Under the pieces are notes generated by a model. That model was not told the DNA's origin. It searched no databases and was given only the letters and a program-made list of their open reading frames with translations. A stretch of DNA of 64,000 nt from Strigamia acuminata (taxonomy: Eukaryota > Arthropoda > Chilopoda > Geophilomorpha > Linotaeniidae): NCBI GenBank assembly GCA_949358305.1, contig OX442315.1, positions 29,598,427-29,662,426 of the forward strand, given 5' to 3'. The position numbers and the translations under genes are program-made. This document shows positions 32,599-44,985 of this stretch, piece by piece (position 1 is the stretch's first letter; each line of letters opens with the position of its first letter).

Positions 32599-35500
32599 GT
32601 AAGCATGAATTTTTCAAGTTACTTTTTTAAATAATTAGTAGAATTAATCTAATTAAAGAAATTCTAAACTATTGTTTATGTTTATAATTTTCTAAATTCG
32701 GAGTAAATACCGCTTAAAAGTTAAAAATAAAATAACATAACAAACTTTTGAAATTCAAGAAAGAAATTACATTTTTGTTCAGGTATTACATGTATTTATA
32801 TTAATAACACAAACCAAATGTTAAATATATATCAGAAAATATACTTAATTTGAAATTTGCATAATCTCTTCATTTATTTTCTATGGTTTTTCTGCTGCGC
32901 TCAAAATTTCAAGTCACGTTCTTTCCACATTTGTTTCCTTTCCTGAACAGTTTTTCTTGAAAGTAATAAAAGCTTGCATTTTTAAATAATAAAACTATGT
33001 TCAGGCTTATTCACACTCAAAGAAAATTAATACAGAAAATTTATCTCCGAGAATGCTTAGCAGCAAAGCTTAAGGGCAGCGCAATAAATAATTTTCGTAC
33101 TTTCTGCATGTGGTAATTTGAAACAATTTAGCGGCTAATTTAGAGCCTAGGGTTACTACTCATTTCCATTTTTCACATAAAAATTGAAAACTGCTTAATC
33201 TCCAACTTTTCTACTCAAGTTTAGGCCAATTTTCTCATTTAATTAGAAAATAAATAATTAAATTGTGCATTCCATTACATTAGAAAAGAGTAGACGTAAC
33301 TGCAACGAGATGGCAAAAGGTTGAGAATTAAAAAAAAATTCTTTTTTAATTTCGTGTAAGTATTAAAGCCATACAAATTACCTTTTTTATTGTCGAGCAA
33401 GTTCATGTTAAATATCACTTGTTTGTAATGCGTGTTTTTATGCACAATGCATCTTGTAAAATGAATTAATTGATCCTTTCTTTTGTTTTTTACTACTGCG
33501 CTTCAACATTGATAAATTAAGGATTAGACGCAATAACAAACACTTAAAACAATAATAAAAATGTTGATTAATTGTGTGAAATTAATAGTTTGGCTTAGAA
33601 AATTTTGCTTAATTGGTGATTATAAATCGAAGAAACGGATACCTTATCTTGTTGCTTAATTCAATTTGTTTGATAAATCATTCAGCAGAAAGACCAAATT
33701 AAATTCTTAGTGCGTGTAACCTTTTAATCAAGAATTCAAGCTTGGCCGCTGATTGCTGACTGCTGACCACAGTTTGTAGCAAATTTCGATCTATATCACA
33801 GTTTTGTAAAGTCACATTGCACATACACATTACTAGTGTAATGGTTTTGTTTTGTCAGCTTCTAGTTATGTCAAACTAGTATCCACTCAAGCTTAATGAA
33901 AGCTTAGTTGGCTTAGCAATACGGAATTGTTTTGTAATAGATATAGTGACAGATGATTACTTTCTCATTAGTAAAGATGATCCGATGAATTAAGCAGATT
34001 GAATGTTTCCAATCTTTTAGTAATGAAATACCTTTGCTCCACATCACGCTGTGTACATAGGCAATGTTATTATTTATACTGACCTGGAATAGTGCACAAT
34101 AATATAATATAATATAATATTTTAATATAAAATTATTTTTATTCAAATTTAAAATTTGCGAGGGGGTTTTGTCTAGTTAGGGCCAAAAAAAATACATAAA
34201 TATTTTATTTTTGGGGCCTACAACAATCAAATGCAAACAATAAAGTTTTTCTGGTTTGAGATGGAATTGATTATCATTTCTGAATTCTGGGAAATTAAGA
34301 TAAAAAAAATTGTTCTTTCATCATTTTATTTCTTTGAAATTGTTATTTCACCATATCATTGCTTTGATGTGCTGCACATCAAAATACTGATGCTTCACTG
34401 CATTGCTTGTGTCAATCAAATAATGCAGTGAAGCACGCGTAGCTTGTTTTTCGAACGTTAAACAAGTGGTTGTAAATGTAAGCAAACAACTTTCTCATTG
34501 AAACTTTACTTTCATTCCTCTTAATTAAATAGAAAATAATTTAATTTCAACCCACGAACTTGGGCAAAGGTCATTTCTAGTGAAAATAGCTCTAAAATGA
34601 CCACTCGCAGAATCAGTACCATATTTGTTAATCAATTAGTATTATCTTTAATTGTGCTAAAAATATTAAACACTTTAAAGTAACTTAACTCCAGTGTATA
34701 TTCTAATTACATATATTGGTTGGGTGGTGAGAAAAACAAAAGAAAATGTCTTTATTTTAAAGCATTTTAGAAATTTATGACGTGTTTTGCAGAAATAATT
34801 AACTTGAGGAAATTAAACTAATAAATGGAAGAAAAGTTATTTTCCCATGAAGCTAAATTAAATTAATTGTACAAACTATATTAGTACATGAAATATCTAC
34901 AGTTGGGTCTTCATATAGAATGTATGTATGTCACGTGTTAAAAATTGACATGCGAAATATGTTTTCAATCAGCGTTTTGCTTCTATTAATGACTCACAGA
35001 ACACACAAGAATTAGCGTTGTTATCCATTCCCATTTCAAACATTTACAACCCGCCTGGTCATAACATAAGTTTGAAATTTGCATTCTCCTGCTACGAATT
35101 GAAAGCAAAACAAGCAAAAGAAAGTAAAAACTTTTAACAGTTACGCTGTCATAAAACCTTAGCTGAAATCCTAGAAATGGTTTCAAATATTTTTATTACA
35201 GATATTTATTCAGAAACCGGTATGATATTTAGTACCGTATGCAAATTCCTGCTCTTCGAGTTTTATCATATAACACATGGGATTATGTTTTTAGGTTACA
35301 CATAATAGCATATTGTACGCAAACTCCAGTAGGGAGTCTGCATATTGACCGAGCTTGCTCAGTTGGTTATTATCATCAAGAATAGATTCCTATCGCCATC
35401 AGCATCTGGCGAGGATTACCTGAAAAATGATCCACATAAAAGTATACAAATTGTCTGAATCAAAATCTGTGTCTAAAGTAGATATTTTTCTGAACAACAT

Positions 35501-36496
35501 TAAGTATCAAGTATTTAAAATTTAGCAGAAGAAACTATGAATCAAATGCAGTATAACAGTGACTAGAATATATATACAATGATTATGCAACAGCACATAA
35601 ATAATGTTGATCTCAGAACTAAACTTCCTTTTCATTCTCACTTCCTGTTCTTGACATTGTCTAATGCTAATGTACTAATAAATCTAAACACCAAAATGCC
35701 ATAATTTATTGTTCTATCTAAAGTGAAACCATCTTTGAAACTGATGTTTCTCTGTTACCGGTATTACTTTTATAACTTATGGTTATTTTGTGTTCATTCA
35801 TTTATTTTGTGTGAATAAAAAAGATTTTACGACTGTGTGTGCTACACATGGACAGCCAATTGCACATTAGCTTCATACTATTATTACTCTGTATAATCCA
35901 GCTCATAAACAAATTGCGTAGGTACTGTACACAGGAAATTAGATGAGGAGGCGTTTAGTTTACCATCAACATCCCATAAACAAAACTGTTATATGAAGTA
36001 CGATATATCGGGTAGACAGATTTTACCATTTGCTCAATTTTGCGGGTAATATCTGAGTGTTGAAAATTTAAAAAAAATAAAAACTCTTTTACGTATGTCA
36101 CTTTAGATTGAAGAAGTTTCTTACAAACTCAACCAATTAATTAATTTAAAATTGAACTCATTAAGAAAAAATCAATTAACTTGCTCATCAGTCATCATTC
36201 ATTAAGATTCAGCTGCAATCGGTATTTAGAATTGACTTTTTATTGGTAAATGCCTTCCCTTGATGCACTTTATAGACTCTCTTTTAAAAATAAAAATATC
36301 ATAAATTATGCATGAGCGGCACTTTGTGTGGAATATTACAATCACTATTTTATGCATTTTGTGCTTCATAAGTAATTGTTTGGTCAAAATATTTCCAAAA
36401 TCTAATCAAGTCAGATCACGTCTTTCTAGTTATATTTTTTTTCATACCAAAATATACATAATAATAAATATATTGTTTTGTTTGTCTGTTTTTCAG
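32599..36496 (+). other. Large 5' intron of the tachykinin gene (~3.9 kb)
   Basis: This is the probable intron between the untranslated exon and the start-codon exon. It is AT-rich with scattered short open frames lacking family features. Short pentanucleotide (TAATA)n repeats occur near 34100-34125. No coding sequence is visible. Confidence 0.45.
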
Positions 36497-37261
36497 ATGA
36501 TGAATTTTCAGGGTATTTGGACTCTTTTATTGTCCATTCTCATCATTTTCTTTTTTGGGTCAATTTTTGGCCAGCAAGTGCAATCTTCGAATGATAGATA
36601 TAAAAACGTAAAAATCAATCTATAAGAACAACTTATACAACTTTCAATAATTATTTTTTTGGTGGAATAGGACCAATTGGATGCTGACAATTTGTTGCGG
36701 AGATCTCGGAACGTATTTCTGGGAATGCGAGGCAAAAAGATGTCGATGGACCAAGACCGCGACTTACAAAAGGCTGCTGAGACTTCTATAGGAGAAATTA
36801 AAAAAATGGATGGCTTTCTGGCGATGCGTGGAAAAAAAATAAATTTATTTCGTAATACTATCGATGAAGTGGAAGATCCGGTACGAGAAACTAGTGAAAG
36901 CTGTTAATAAAAAACTTTCGCATATAAAAATGGATTTTATACGTAAAGTAGTTTTAACTTTTAATCTCGGCGTTTTGGTTAAAACAAATGGGAGTTTTTC
37001 TTTTTTAAAGACCATAAGCCGATTATAATTGTGAAGTTCATCAAAATTCCCAAAAGAAAAAATTAATTGCTGAATTGCTATACGTATGAGCTAATAAATA
37101 TGTTCAAAATTAATCGGTGAACTTTTTTTCAGTATATATTTCCGGAAACAAAAAAGACTAAAGGATTTTTAGGTATGCGGGGGGAAAAGGAACCACGGAA
37201 TGGTGAAATGAATCGTTGGAGTAACTCCAACTTCTTTGCAATGAGAGGAAAACGAGATTAA
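36497..37261 (+). CDS. Tk: Tachykinin-related neuropeptide precursor
   Basis: This is a secreted prohormone. Exons: 36497-36607, 36671-36880, 37133-37261. The total is 450 nt, 149 aa. A hydrophobic signal peptide (GIWTLLLSILIIFFFGSIFG) occupies ~6-25. Four peptide cores follow: NVFLGMR-GKK, MDGFLAMR-GKK, KGFLGMR-GEK and NFFAMR-GKR. Three have the Gly amidation donor and a dibasic site, predicting C-terminal Arg-amides; the third is followed by GEK, so its processing is doubtful. Tachykinin-related peptides of protostomes end FxGxR-amide; two cores here have Ala for Gly. Exon 2 carries the signal peptide, and exons 3 and 4 carry two cores each. The ATG directly follows a TTTTTCAG acceptor. Confidence 0.92.
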
Positions 37262-37621
37262 AAATAAGAAAAGAAATAAAAATTCAAAATTTAAATAAAC
37301 TATGTTATTTATTATTCATTCATATCAAGTCGTTTTATGATTGTTTTCTTACGCAAACGCAAAAGCAAAAGCAAAAGCAATTTGTTGCGTTCAGCATTTA
37401 AAAAAATTAATAAATTGCTTGAAGAAAATAACTTTAATGTATAGCATAAAAATGTATTATAAATAAATAAAAATATTATATTCGCTATTATAAAACATTA
37501 TAAAGCAAACAAAAAAACAAAATAATTTCTTCAATTATTTGTGGTGATGGCCTCAACCGACTTCCGTAGACAACGGCGCAAGCGCTGTAATTTCTAACAT
37601 CAGACCAGCGGGAATTTAGAC

Positions 37622-40061
37622 ATGGCGTTGGGCGGTCTCGAAACGGTTGTTAATAGGTAAAATTAAATCAATTGTCATTTATCAGTGCGATTTTTTAGTT
37701 GAATTTTGAATGAAATAAATTTTTAGATTATCGATGCAAACGGCAGGAATTAAAACTAATCCTGAAATTTACGAGGTAAGTAAATACAAAATTACAAGCA
37801 GTTTATGCTCAACAAATTACATCTTGAATGTGTTTTTCGCTAGGATTTTTCTTTTCAAGTCGAAGAGACTATTTCGTTTATTAGCACTTTATTTTATCTT
37901 CCGAGCCGCACTATTTTAGTTCAAAGGAAGGCAGTCGATTTTACAAGTGACGAACCCACTGATGATGGAAATGGGGGTCTTACGTGCACAAGTTTTGGAC
38001 GTTTTGACTTAACCGGTTCGCCATTAAAGGATAATTATAGAGATGATGATTTTGAAATCACCGAAGTTGTTTCCAAGCTAACTGCGGGTTACAGACCCGT
38101 GAATCTAAGACATGCCAGGTTTGAATAATATTTTTTATCTGCACAAAACACATTGCTAATGACGATTTTATTTTTATAGATGGTTGCTCTCTTGGTATAA
38201 TCGATACTGCGGATCTAAATCGATTCTTCCGATAGGAATTGTGTGTGATGGAATGAGAGAAAACATTATTTTTATGGGAAGCACGTTAGGAAGTAAAGAA
38301 TTAAATTGGAGAATTGTAACATTGAGTAAGGGTATATGAATATCAAATATTATAAACTTGAATCGTTTAAAGAAAAAAATATTTTTAGATCATAGTAATG
38401 AAAAGTCGAAAAACTCGTTTGAAAAATTGAAGTTAAAACATTGCTTGTGTTTAAAAAATAAAAAGGTATGCAGATCGACATGGATTTGATTTAATTTTAC
38501 AAGAATTTTGATAACTAGATAGACGAAATTGAAGTTACGGCGTCGTACGATCTGTCTGGTTCGCCCGGTTGTGAAGTGGATGGTAAAAGCAATTTTATCT
38601 TCGTCAATTTCAAGTGGGAAAAATGCGAAACAATTTTCGAGTTTCCGCCAAGTAATGCATCATCCAGTCTCGTGAGTTATTTTAATATTTTTTTTATATT
38701 TTACAATTACTAATTTAATATTTTCTTTGATTTATTAGGCAATGAAAGTAAATCCGAGTCGACCAGACAGCATTCTGCATACCAATTACGAAGAAATTAA
38801 AACTTTTGAGCTAATACAGCAGCAAATGTTATTAAGCAGCGTTCAAAATCAAAATGAATTTCAATTAGACGATGTTCTCACAGAGGAAAGTCTAATTACA
38901 AAAGTGAAAAATAAACTAGTCAATTTATTTCAAGGTATAAAGCCACTAAATTCGTATTTGTCAATATTTATTTACTTTTTCGTTTTTAGAATTGAAAGGA
39001 ACATCAATAATTGGATTAAGAAACAAAACATCTGCACGGGACAGAGAAACTGTTTTACCTTTTTCCACGAGACAGAGAGAATTAGACATAACTGATCAAC
39101 TGTGGAATATTTTAAAAGGTTATTAAACATACTGCTGTGAGTAATTCGCTAAAATTAATTTTTTTTAAATAATAGATTATTACCATACGCCTAAATTAAT
39201 TCTTCAGTGTATGGAAATTGTAAAGAATGACTGGAAATCTATTCAACATGTGGTATTTTTAGTGTTTTTATACATTTTGTAGGTTATAAATGATTGAGAT
39301 TAATTTTTTTTAGTTATTTAAAGACAATACAACGAAATTGGTAAAATTATTTTCCAATACGGGCCAAACTTGCCAGCTTACTGAGAATCTTTGCCTCGAA
39401 TTGTTGTTGGATATTGGGATCAAAAAAGTGCAGAGAGATTACGTCAATTTTATAGTTGGTTGGTTTTGGTTTAAAAAAACAATTTTTGGATTATTTAAAA
39501 TATAATTTTTATATAGGTAGGGAATTGGTTACAAAAGACTTGTTGGACCCGTTGTTACACCCCGCATCTATCGTGGATTGCGATATTATCAATCACTTGA
39601 AACGACTGCATTGTGCCGTGGATTTGATTAGTGTATGTGACATCACTTTTACATTGAGTGCGCAACAGCTCAGACTATTAACCAGGTAAATTTGTGTGTA
39701 TTTAATCCATTTTCTTGGTATTGATTTTAAAATGTAAAATATTTCAGGCACATTTTAACTGAAATGCAAACAAAGTCACCGGATGATGTCATTGATTATC
39801 AAATTCCTACTCATCTAGTGTTGCCATTGATCCGGAGGTGAGTCTATATAATATCACATAGATAACTAAGTTTTGATTGGTTTATTGTTATGGCTTAGTG
39901 AATATTTTGACAAATGGCAAGTTCGCTTGTCCTCCGATGAAAATTCGTATAAAAAAATGACAACTTATCGTATAAGTCGCTCGTGGCCAAATTGGATCGA
40001 GAGCGACGAAGAATATTGCCATGTTGTGTGTGAGGAAATGTGGGCTAAAGATATTGTTTAA
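37622..40061 (+). CDS. Zwilch: Zwilch, kinetochore RZZ-complex subunit
   Basis: Zwilch partners Rod and ZW10 at kinetochores and recruits dynein and checkpoint proteins. Exons: 37622-37656, 37727-37775, 37844-38118, 38180-38325, 38389-38465, 38519-38671, 38739-38934, 38990-39118, 39176-39252, 39314-39458, 39517-39685, 39748-39837, 39899-40061. The total is 1704 nt, 567 aa (human 591). Diagnostic similarity is strongest C-terminally: LELLLDIGIKKVQRDYVNFI, the RELVTKDLLDPLL helix, LKRLHCAVDLI, then YFDKWQVRLSS and a terminal strand YRISRSWPNW. There is no signal peptide or membrane segment. It lies ~360 bp after the tachykinin stop on the same strand, with its own start. Identification rests on recalled family similarity; the protein diverges fast. 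Confidence 0.82.
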
Positions 40062-40147
40062 TTTTATCTCGATATTTCACTACGGTGCCACTGTAATGAT
40101 GAGAGCGCAGTTGTGACAAAAAAAAAACAGTTTTATTACATTTATTC

Positions 40148-43100
40148 TTAATTTTGCATTTGCGCATCATATTCATCTTCATAGTTTGATGGTAAATTGT
40201 CGGATGCACGTTTCAGCCATTTATAATTAACAGAAATTGTACTTTTTCGTGCATCAATTTCCTCTTGTGTTGTCATTAGGTAATGGCGGTAGTCGGCTTC
40301 CTTTCCCATAATATACTTCTGCGGAATGCACGACAAAATGGCCGTCATCTGAAAAATTTGGAAATTAGAAATTGGAAATTAAAGAGAAATATAGAAAGAA
40401 AAACCTCATCGACATCGTGTTGTGTGATGGCAGTGTAAAAAAACGCTTGAATTACATACTCTGCATTGCTCCTTTGAATAAATAAAAAGGAATTTTCAAC
40501 AGTGTACATACAAATATAGATAGAAATATTACCATTTTGCAATTTCCATCAAGTTTTCTTTAAATACTCTGAGTGCAAGTTGTCGACTGAAAAAATTATT
40601 ATAAATGCTATTTACTAATAGTATAAAGCGGTCCTGCTGAGAATTTTGCTGATTTTCCATGTCCATTATATTGCTCAATAGTCTAATTTGGAATATAATG
40701 AATGTACAATACGAATAAACATATTAAATTCAAACTTACTTATACAGGAGATAGGGATTTTCAGTGCAAGAAAAACTTTTGAATATGAGATATCGAAAAT
40801 GAATAAAATTTCCAGTTAAATTATTTCTTGATGCCCATATTTCTTCCCATTTTTCTGCCGACACTTCACGCATCAGAGCACAGAAAGTGACCTCATCAAC
40901 AGTGTTTTTAAACACTTCGATATTCTCCTCGATTGGAGAGAACAATTTGTTTCCAACCTCTTCGATGCATTCTTTAACTCCCGCTATACAAGCCAATTTG
41001 TAAGTTAGACTTTGTAAGTACCTATCATAGAATATGTTTATTTAATGTTAGTTTAAAACACTAGGTGCATTCATAAAGTCATAAAGTCGCATGCCTACTG
41101 CGACTAAAAAAAGACTTAATTGGCCGCCATTTTTGAAGTTAGATCGAGACAAGCGGATTAAAAATCAGTTTAAATATGTGTTTAGTCTAAATGACTTTAT
41201 GAATGCGCCTACTGACAATATTTAGTCGAATATACGTAAATCCTAATTCTGATCTTTCTGTTGACTTGACGTGTTTCCATATTGGTAATATCACATACAG
41301 CAAATATTTCTAGTGTAACGAATGAAATATGTGACAAATATAATTTTAAATAAGGTATAAGCAAACCCGGAACAAGGGGTAGTGAGGAGTGGGTTTAAAT
41401 ATTCGCAGTAAATCCATAGTAGCTAGAAGTCCCACGCTGAGAATTTGTTCATTTCGTTCGTTCCGAATGTATTCCAATACTGAATATGCCAAGTGATGCG
41501 GGATAAGATCGTTTCTAGAAAAAGAAGGAAAATATAAACTTTAACTTTACATTTTTATATTTTTTTATTATATACTTTTTAAGCAACTGTAATGATTGAA
41601 CTAAATAAACTCTAACTAGAGGAGGCAGCTTCTAAAAATTCAAAAGTTTCGTGATTTTTAGTATTATCAACACATTTTTTAAAAGGTATTTACAGTGTGG
41701 TCTGTAATGAGTTGATTGAGCAGTAACTTCCAATTGCGGTTGTCATAATTCACTACATAATAGCCGTGTATAGAAGGATTGAAAAGTATCCATTCGTCGT
41801 ACGAAGGTACTCCATCATCACTTGTAAATTGAACGAAATCTAAGAACATTTAATTTTGTTTAAAAGTTATTATTAAATGGAGGGAATAATTTTTTACCTT
41901 CATGGTACATCCATTTTATGGGTTCTACATCAAAAGTATTCATGGATTTGGTGGTAAACATGAGTGGAATGGCCCATTTCGAGGTTTTACTATGAACAAA
42001 TGATTTGTCATATGAAAAATGACCGAATCAAAAACAATAATGAATACTTGAAATTTATTCGAGATCTCTTGTCTTGGAACAGTCTCTGTCGTACGTACGC
42101 TGTATTGTTTGCGTAATTTCGAGTTATTGTGACTATCGGGAGTCCTTGTTGCAATACCCAAGTGTCCATTATTTCTTTGACGTTTATGTCTTCAATTTGC
42201 GAGGCTTTCAATTCCTTTAAATACATCAAATGATATGTTTTTAACAACTTGCATTATTTATTTATTTCTTACTTGAGAAATGAAATACCAAAGGTCGTTT
42301 CTGTTCACATTTCCATACGTGTTTGATTTCAAATAATTCTAAAAGAAGAGAAAAACAAAATTTAAATTGTTTTTAACGAAATTATTTTCTGGTTAATAAT
42401 TCTCAAACTTTTAATCCATTTTGGAGTACTTTGGCACCGCCAAGCTTTTCCATCATTCGAATAATTATGGCGCCTTTGACATACGTTATTCGTGTAAATA
42501 TTTTTGATTTGATTTCATTTTGAGTAAGAGAACCCAAGGAAACTCTGTGCGACCGATAGTCAGTTTCCATTTGGGCTAATTCAAAAAAACGATATGAATA
42601 GTACAGTTCAAACTAATAAAATAAAAAATTAGAATTTAAATTTAAAAAATAAAAAATAAAAATTGTTTTTACCCCTTCAAGGTGGTTTGTAATGAGTTTG
42701 GTATACATTTCATCCGCGAAGTACGTACTGAGTCCTTCGTTTAACCAAATGTCATTCCACCATTCCATTGTGACTAAATTTCCGAACCACTAACAGACGT
42801 AATAGTAAGTAACACCATGTTAACATTTATCTATCAGTAAATGAATACTTGACTTGAACCTGATGAGCAATTTCGTGAGCTAAAAAAGATGAAACAGTAA
42901 AATTTCTTTGCGCTTGATTAGGTGTATCGTTAAAACACAGCAGGTTCTTTTCATCAAATGTAATCAATCCCCAGTTTTCCATGGCACCATAATTCACGTT
43001 GGGAATACCGATAATATCTAAAATAATGCATATTTTGACCAAATTTGTACGATTTATATTCCTAAATGTACAAATAATGACCTAGTTTTGGTAAAGTGTA

Positions 43101-44242
43101 AGGAATATCTAAATATTCCTCCATATATTTTAACAGAGGTCCAACTGTTGATAAAGCCAATTCGGTCCCATTTATTGCATTAGGCTTAACCCAAATTCGA
43201 AGCTAAAATTGGAGAAAAAAATTATGACAATAATAATGGCATTAAAATAAATTGTAATTTTTAAACTAACTGTTGTATTTCCAACTTGTTTTTCGACATA
43301 ATCAAAGTCCGACACAGCAATAGCTACAATGTACGTGGACATTTTAGGCGATTTTTCGAAATGGTCCGCAACCCAAACATCATCTCTGAAACACAAAGTT
43401 CACAATTTTTTTAAAGATGAAATCGATTTTGCTGTCACAACAAATTTATGTAACAAGATGTTACACCACATTTGTGCTTTGTGGTGTTGTAATAACCTTG
43501 GTTCGGATTCAAAAAGTGGCATGTTGGATAAAGATGTCATATTCTGCATCCTTACAACAGTGACACTAAAAGTGGCTTTCAATTGCGGCTCGTCGTAACA
43601 AGGAAACGTTGATCTCGCACTGATCGGTTCGAATTGCGTAATAGCTAGAAATCTAAACAAAATTCAATCAAAAATCCAAGAAAACTCAATTCCAACACAA
43701 TACCTCGTTTCGTTATCCATGTTATAAGAAGCAACGACGAATTCTTTGAAAGGTTCCTTGCTGAGTGCACCGCTGAACGATATCTGGACGCCATACACCT
43801 CACCGACATCTAAATAATCCTCTAAATCTGCTATCAAAAAGTCCCGTTGGGAATCCGTAGAGATGTTTGTGATATTGGGTCCTTGGTCGCCATTCGACAA
43901 GACCACGCCGATATAATGAATATCCAAACCACGTGAATGTAAAATTATTTGATCAGTTGTTTCCCTACATTGGCACCAAATGATGACTTCTCCATCGAAT
44001 GTGAAGTTTGGATACATTAGGTATGGTTGTATCTCCAAATCGTAATGAATTGGAATCAAAGCGGTTGGAAGACGGTAGTCAAGTATCACCTGCCGTGTTT
44101 CGTGGACCGTGTCATTGGTTTCGGTAATGTTGGGGGATTCATACATCCAATCGGAATCAGGGCAGGTACACTGTGCAGCACCCGTAGATAGCACGGATAA
44201 AAAAACAGCAAGTGTAATGCTAAAAAATGTTATTTTGTGCAT
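40148..44242 (-). CDS. Secreted/ectoenzyme M1 aminopeptidase N
   Basis: This zinc metallopeptidase removes N-terminal residues from peptides. Minus-strand exons: 44242-43704, 43652-43497, 43385-43271, 43202-43082, 43017-42860, 42789-42673, 42612-42409, 42338-42273, 42214-42048, 41989-41898, 41839-41694, 41631-41576, 41514-~41367, 41021-40740, 40682-40533, 40471-40405, 40348-40148. The protein is about 927 aa. A signal peptide or anchor covers ~1-22. Catalytic motifs are intact: GAMEN, HEIAHQ, and the third zinc-ligand Glu in WLNEG. C-terminal ERAP1_C-type helical repeats follow, ending DEYDAQMQN without a GPI-type hydrophobic tail. Many N-glycosylation sequons occur. The junction 41367/41021 is one base out of phase under any GT-AG pairing I can find. 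That intron holds a MITE. Mis-assembly, a non-canonical splice or a recent lesion are all possible. Confidence 0.9.
41062..41221. mobile_element. MITE copy, TAGGTGCATTCATAAAGTC family
   Basis: The element is about 160 bp. Ends are TAGGTGCATTCATAAAGTCA and, on the right, ATGACTTTATGAATGCGCCTA, mutually inverted. The interior (GGCCGCCATTTTTGAAG and onward) is shared with the 52.1-kb copy. It lies inside an aminopeptidase intron, the same one whose splice phase does not close. Confidence 0.8.
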
Positions 44243-44985
44243 TTCTTCTGTCGACAGCTGTAACGTTAAATGAAGCAGCAATCTTGAGTTGCATGTAGAT
44301 ATAAATTGACCCAAATTGAAAACAGATCGATTTCAGTGTTACAAAGATGAAAGATCGAGTTTGGTGAATTTTGGTACTTGTTTCATCTATGGGTTATCTA
44401 TATGTTCTTAATCGTAGGCAGGGGAAGGGAAATATAATACAAAACGTGTAAATGATAGAGAAATACGAAAAGCAAGAGATGAAATAATTATGTAAGCTAG
44501 TTTAGGCTTTTTCATGAAATGGAATTTAGTCTCATTTCATTTTAATTGATTTTTTTTTTTTATTTAAGAAAAAAAAAAAAAGAGAAAAAACTGGTGTTTT
44601 GTTTTGTAAATTTTATTACTTTTCTTATCTATTTCTGCTTCGCCATTTTCAAACTTCAGTGTTGTTGTCAGTTAAATTAAGAAACTTTTTAGGAAAAGTA
44701 TTTATTGTTTGTTCTTACAAAAAAAAATGGATAAATAAAAAAATAAAAACATTTTTGGGGGATTAAACTGAAAATTGACCCCAGATACCATTAAAAGTGC
44801 CATAAATTGGCGTATTAATAACACTTTTATTTCTGTATACAGTGTTGTCTTATCATTATCTCCTCCCCTGATCCTGAAAACTTTGTAAACATTTTTTAAA
44901 TCTGAAAATAAACATTCGTAAATGGCTCCCTCTATTGCGCTGTTTACAAGATTTATCTCCCATCTTCCTGGCATCCAGCATCCGG
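44243..44985. other. Divergent intergenic region APN / coiled-coil gene
   Basis: About 740 bp of AT-rich sequence with an (A)n run near 44568-44590. It must hold the promoters of the two divergent genes. No TATA box at a convincing distance from either start could be singled out. Confidence 0.4.
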
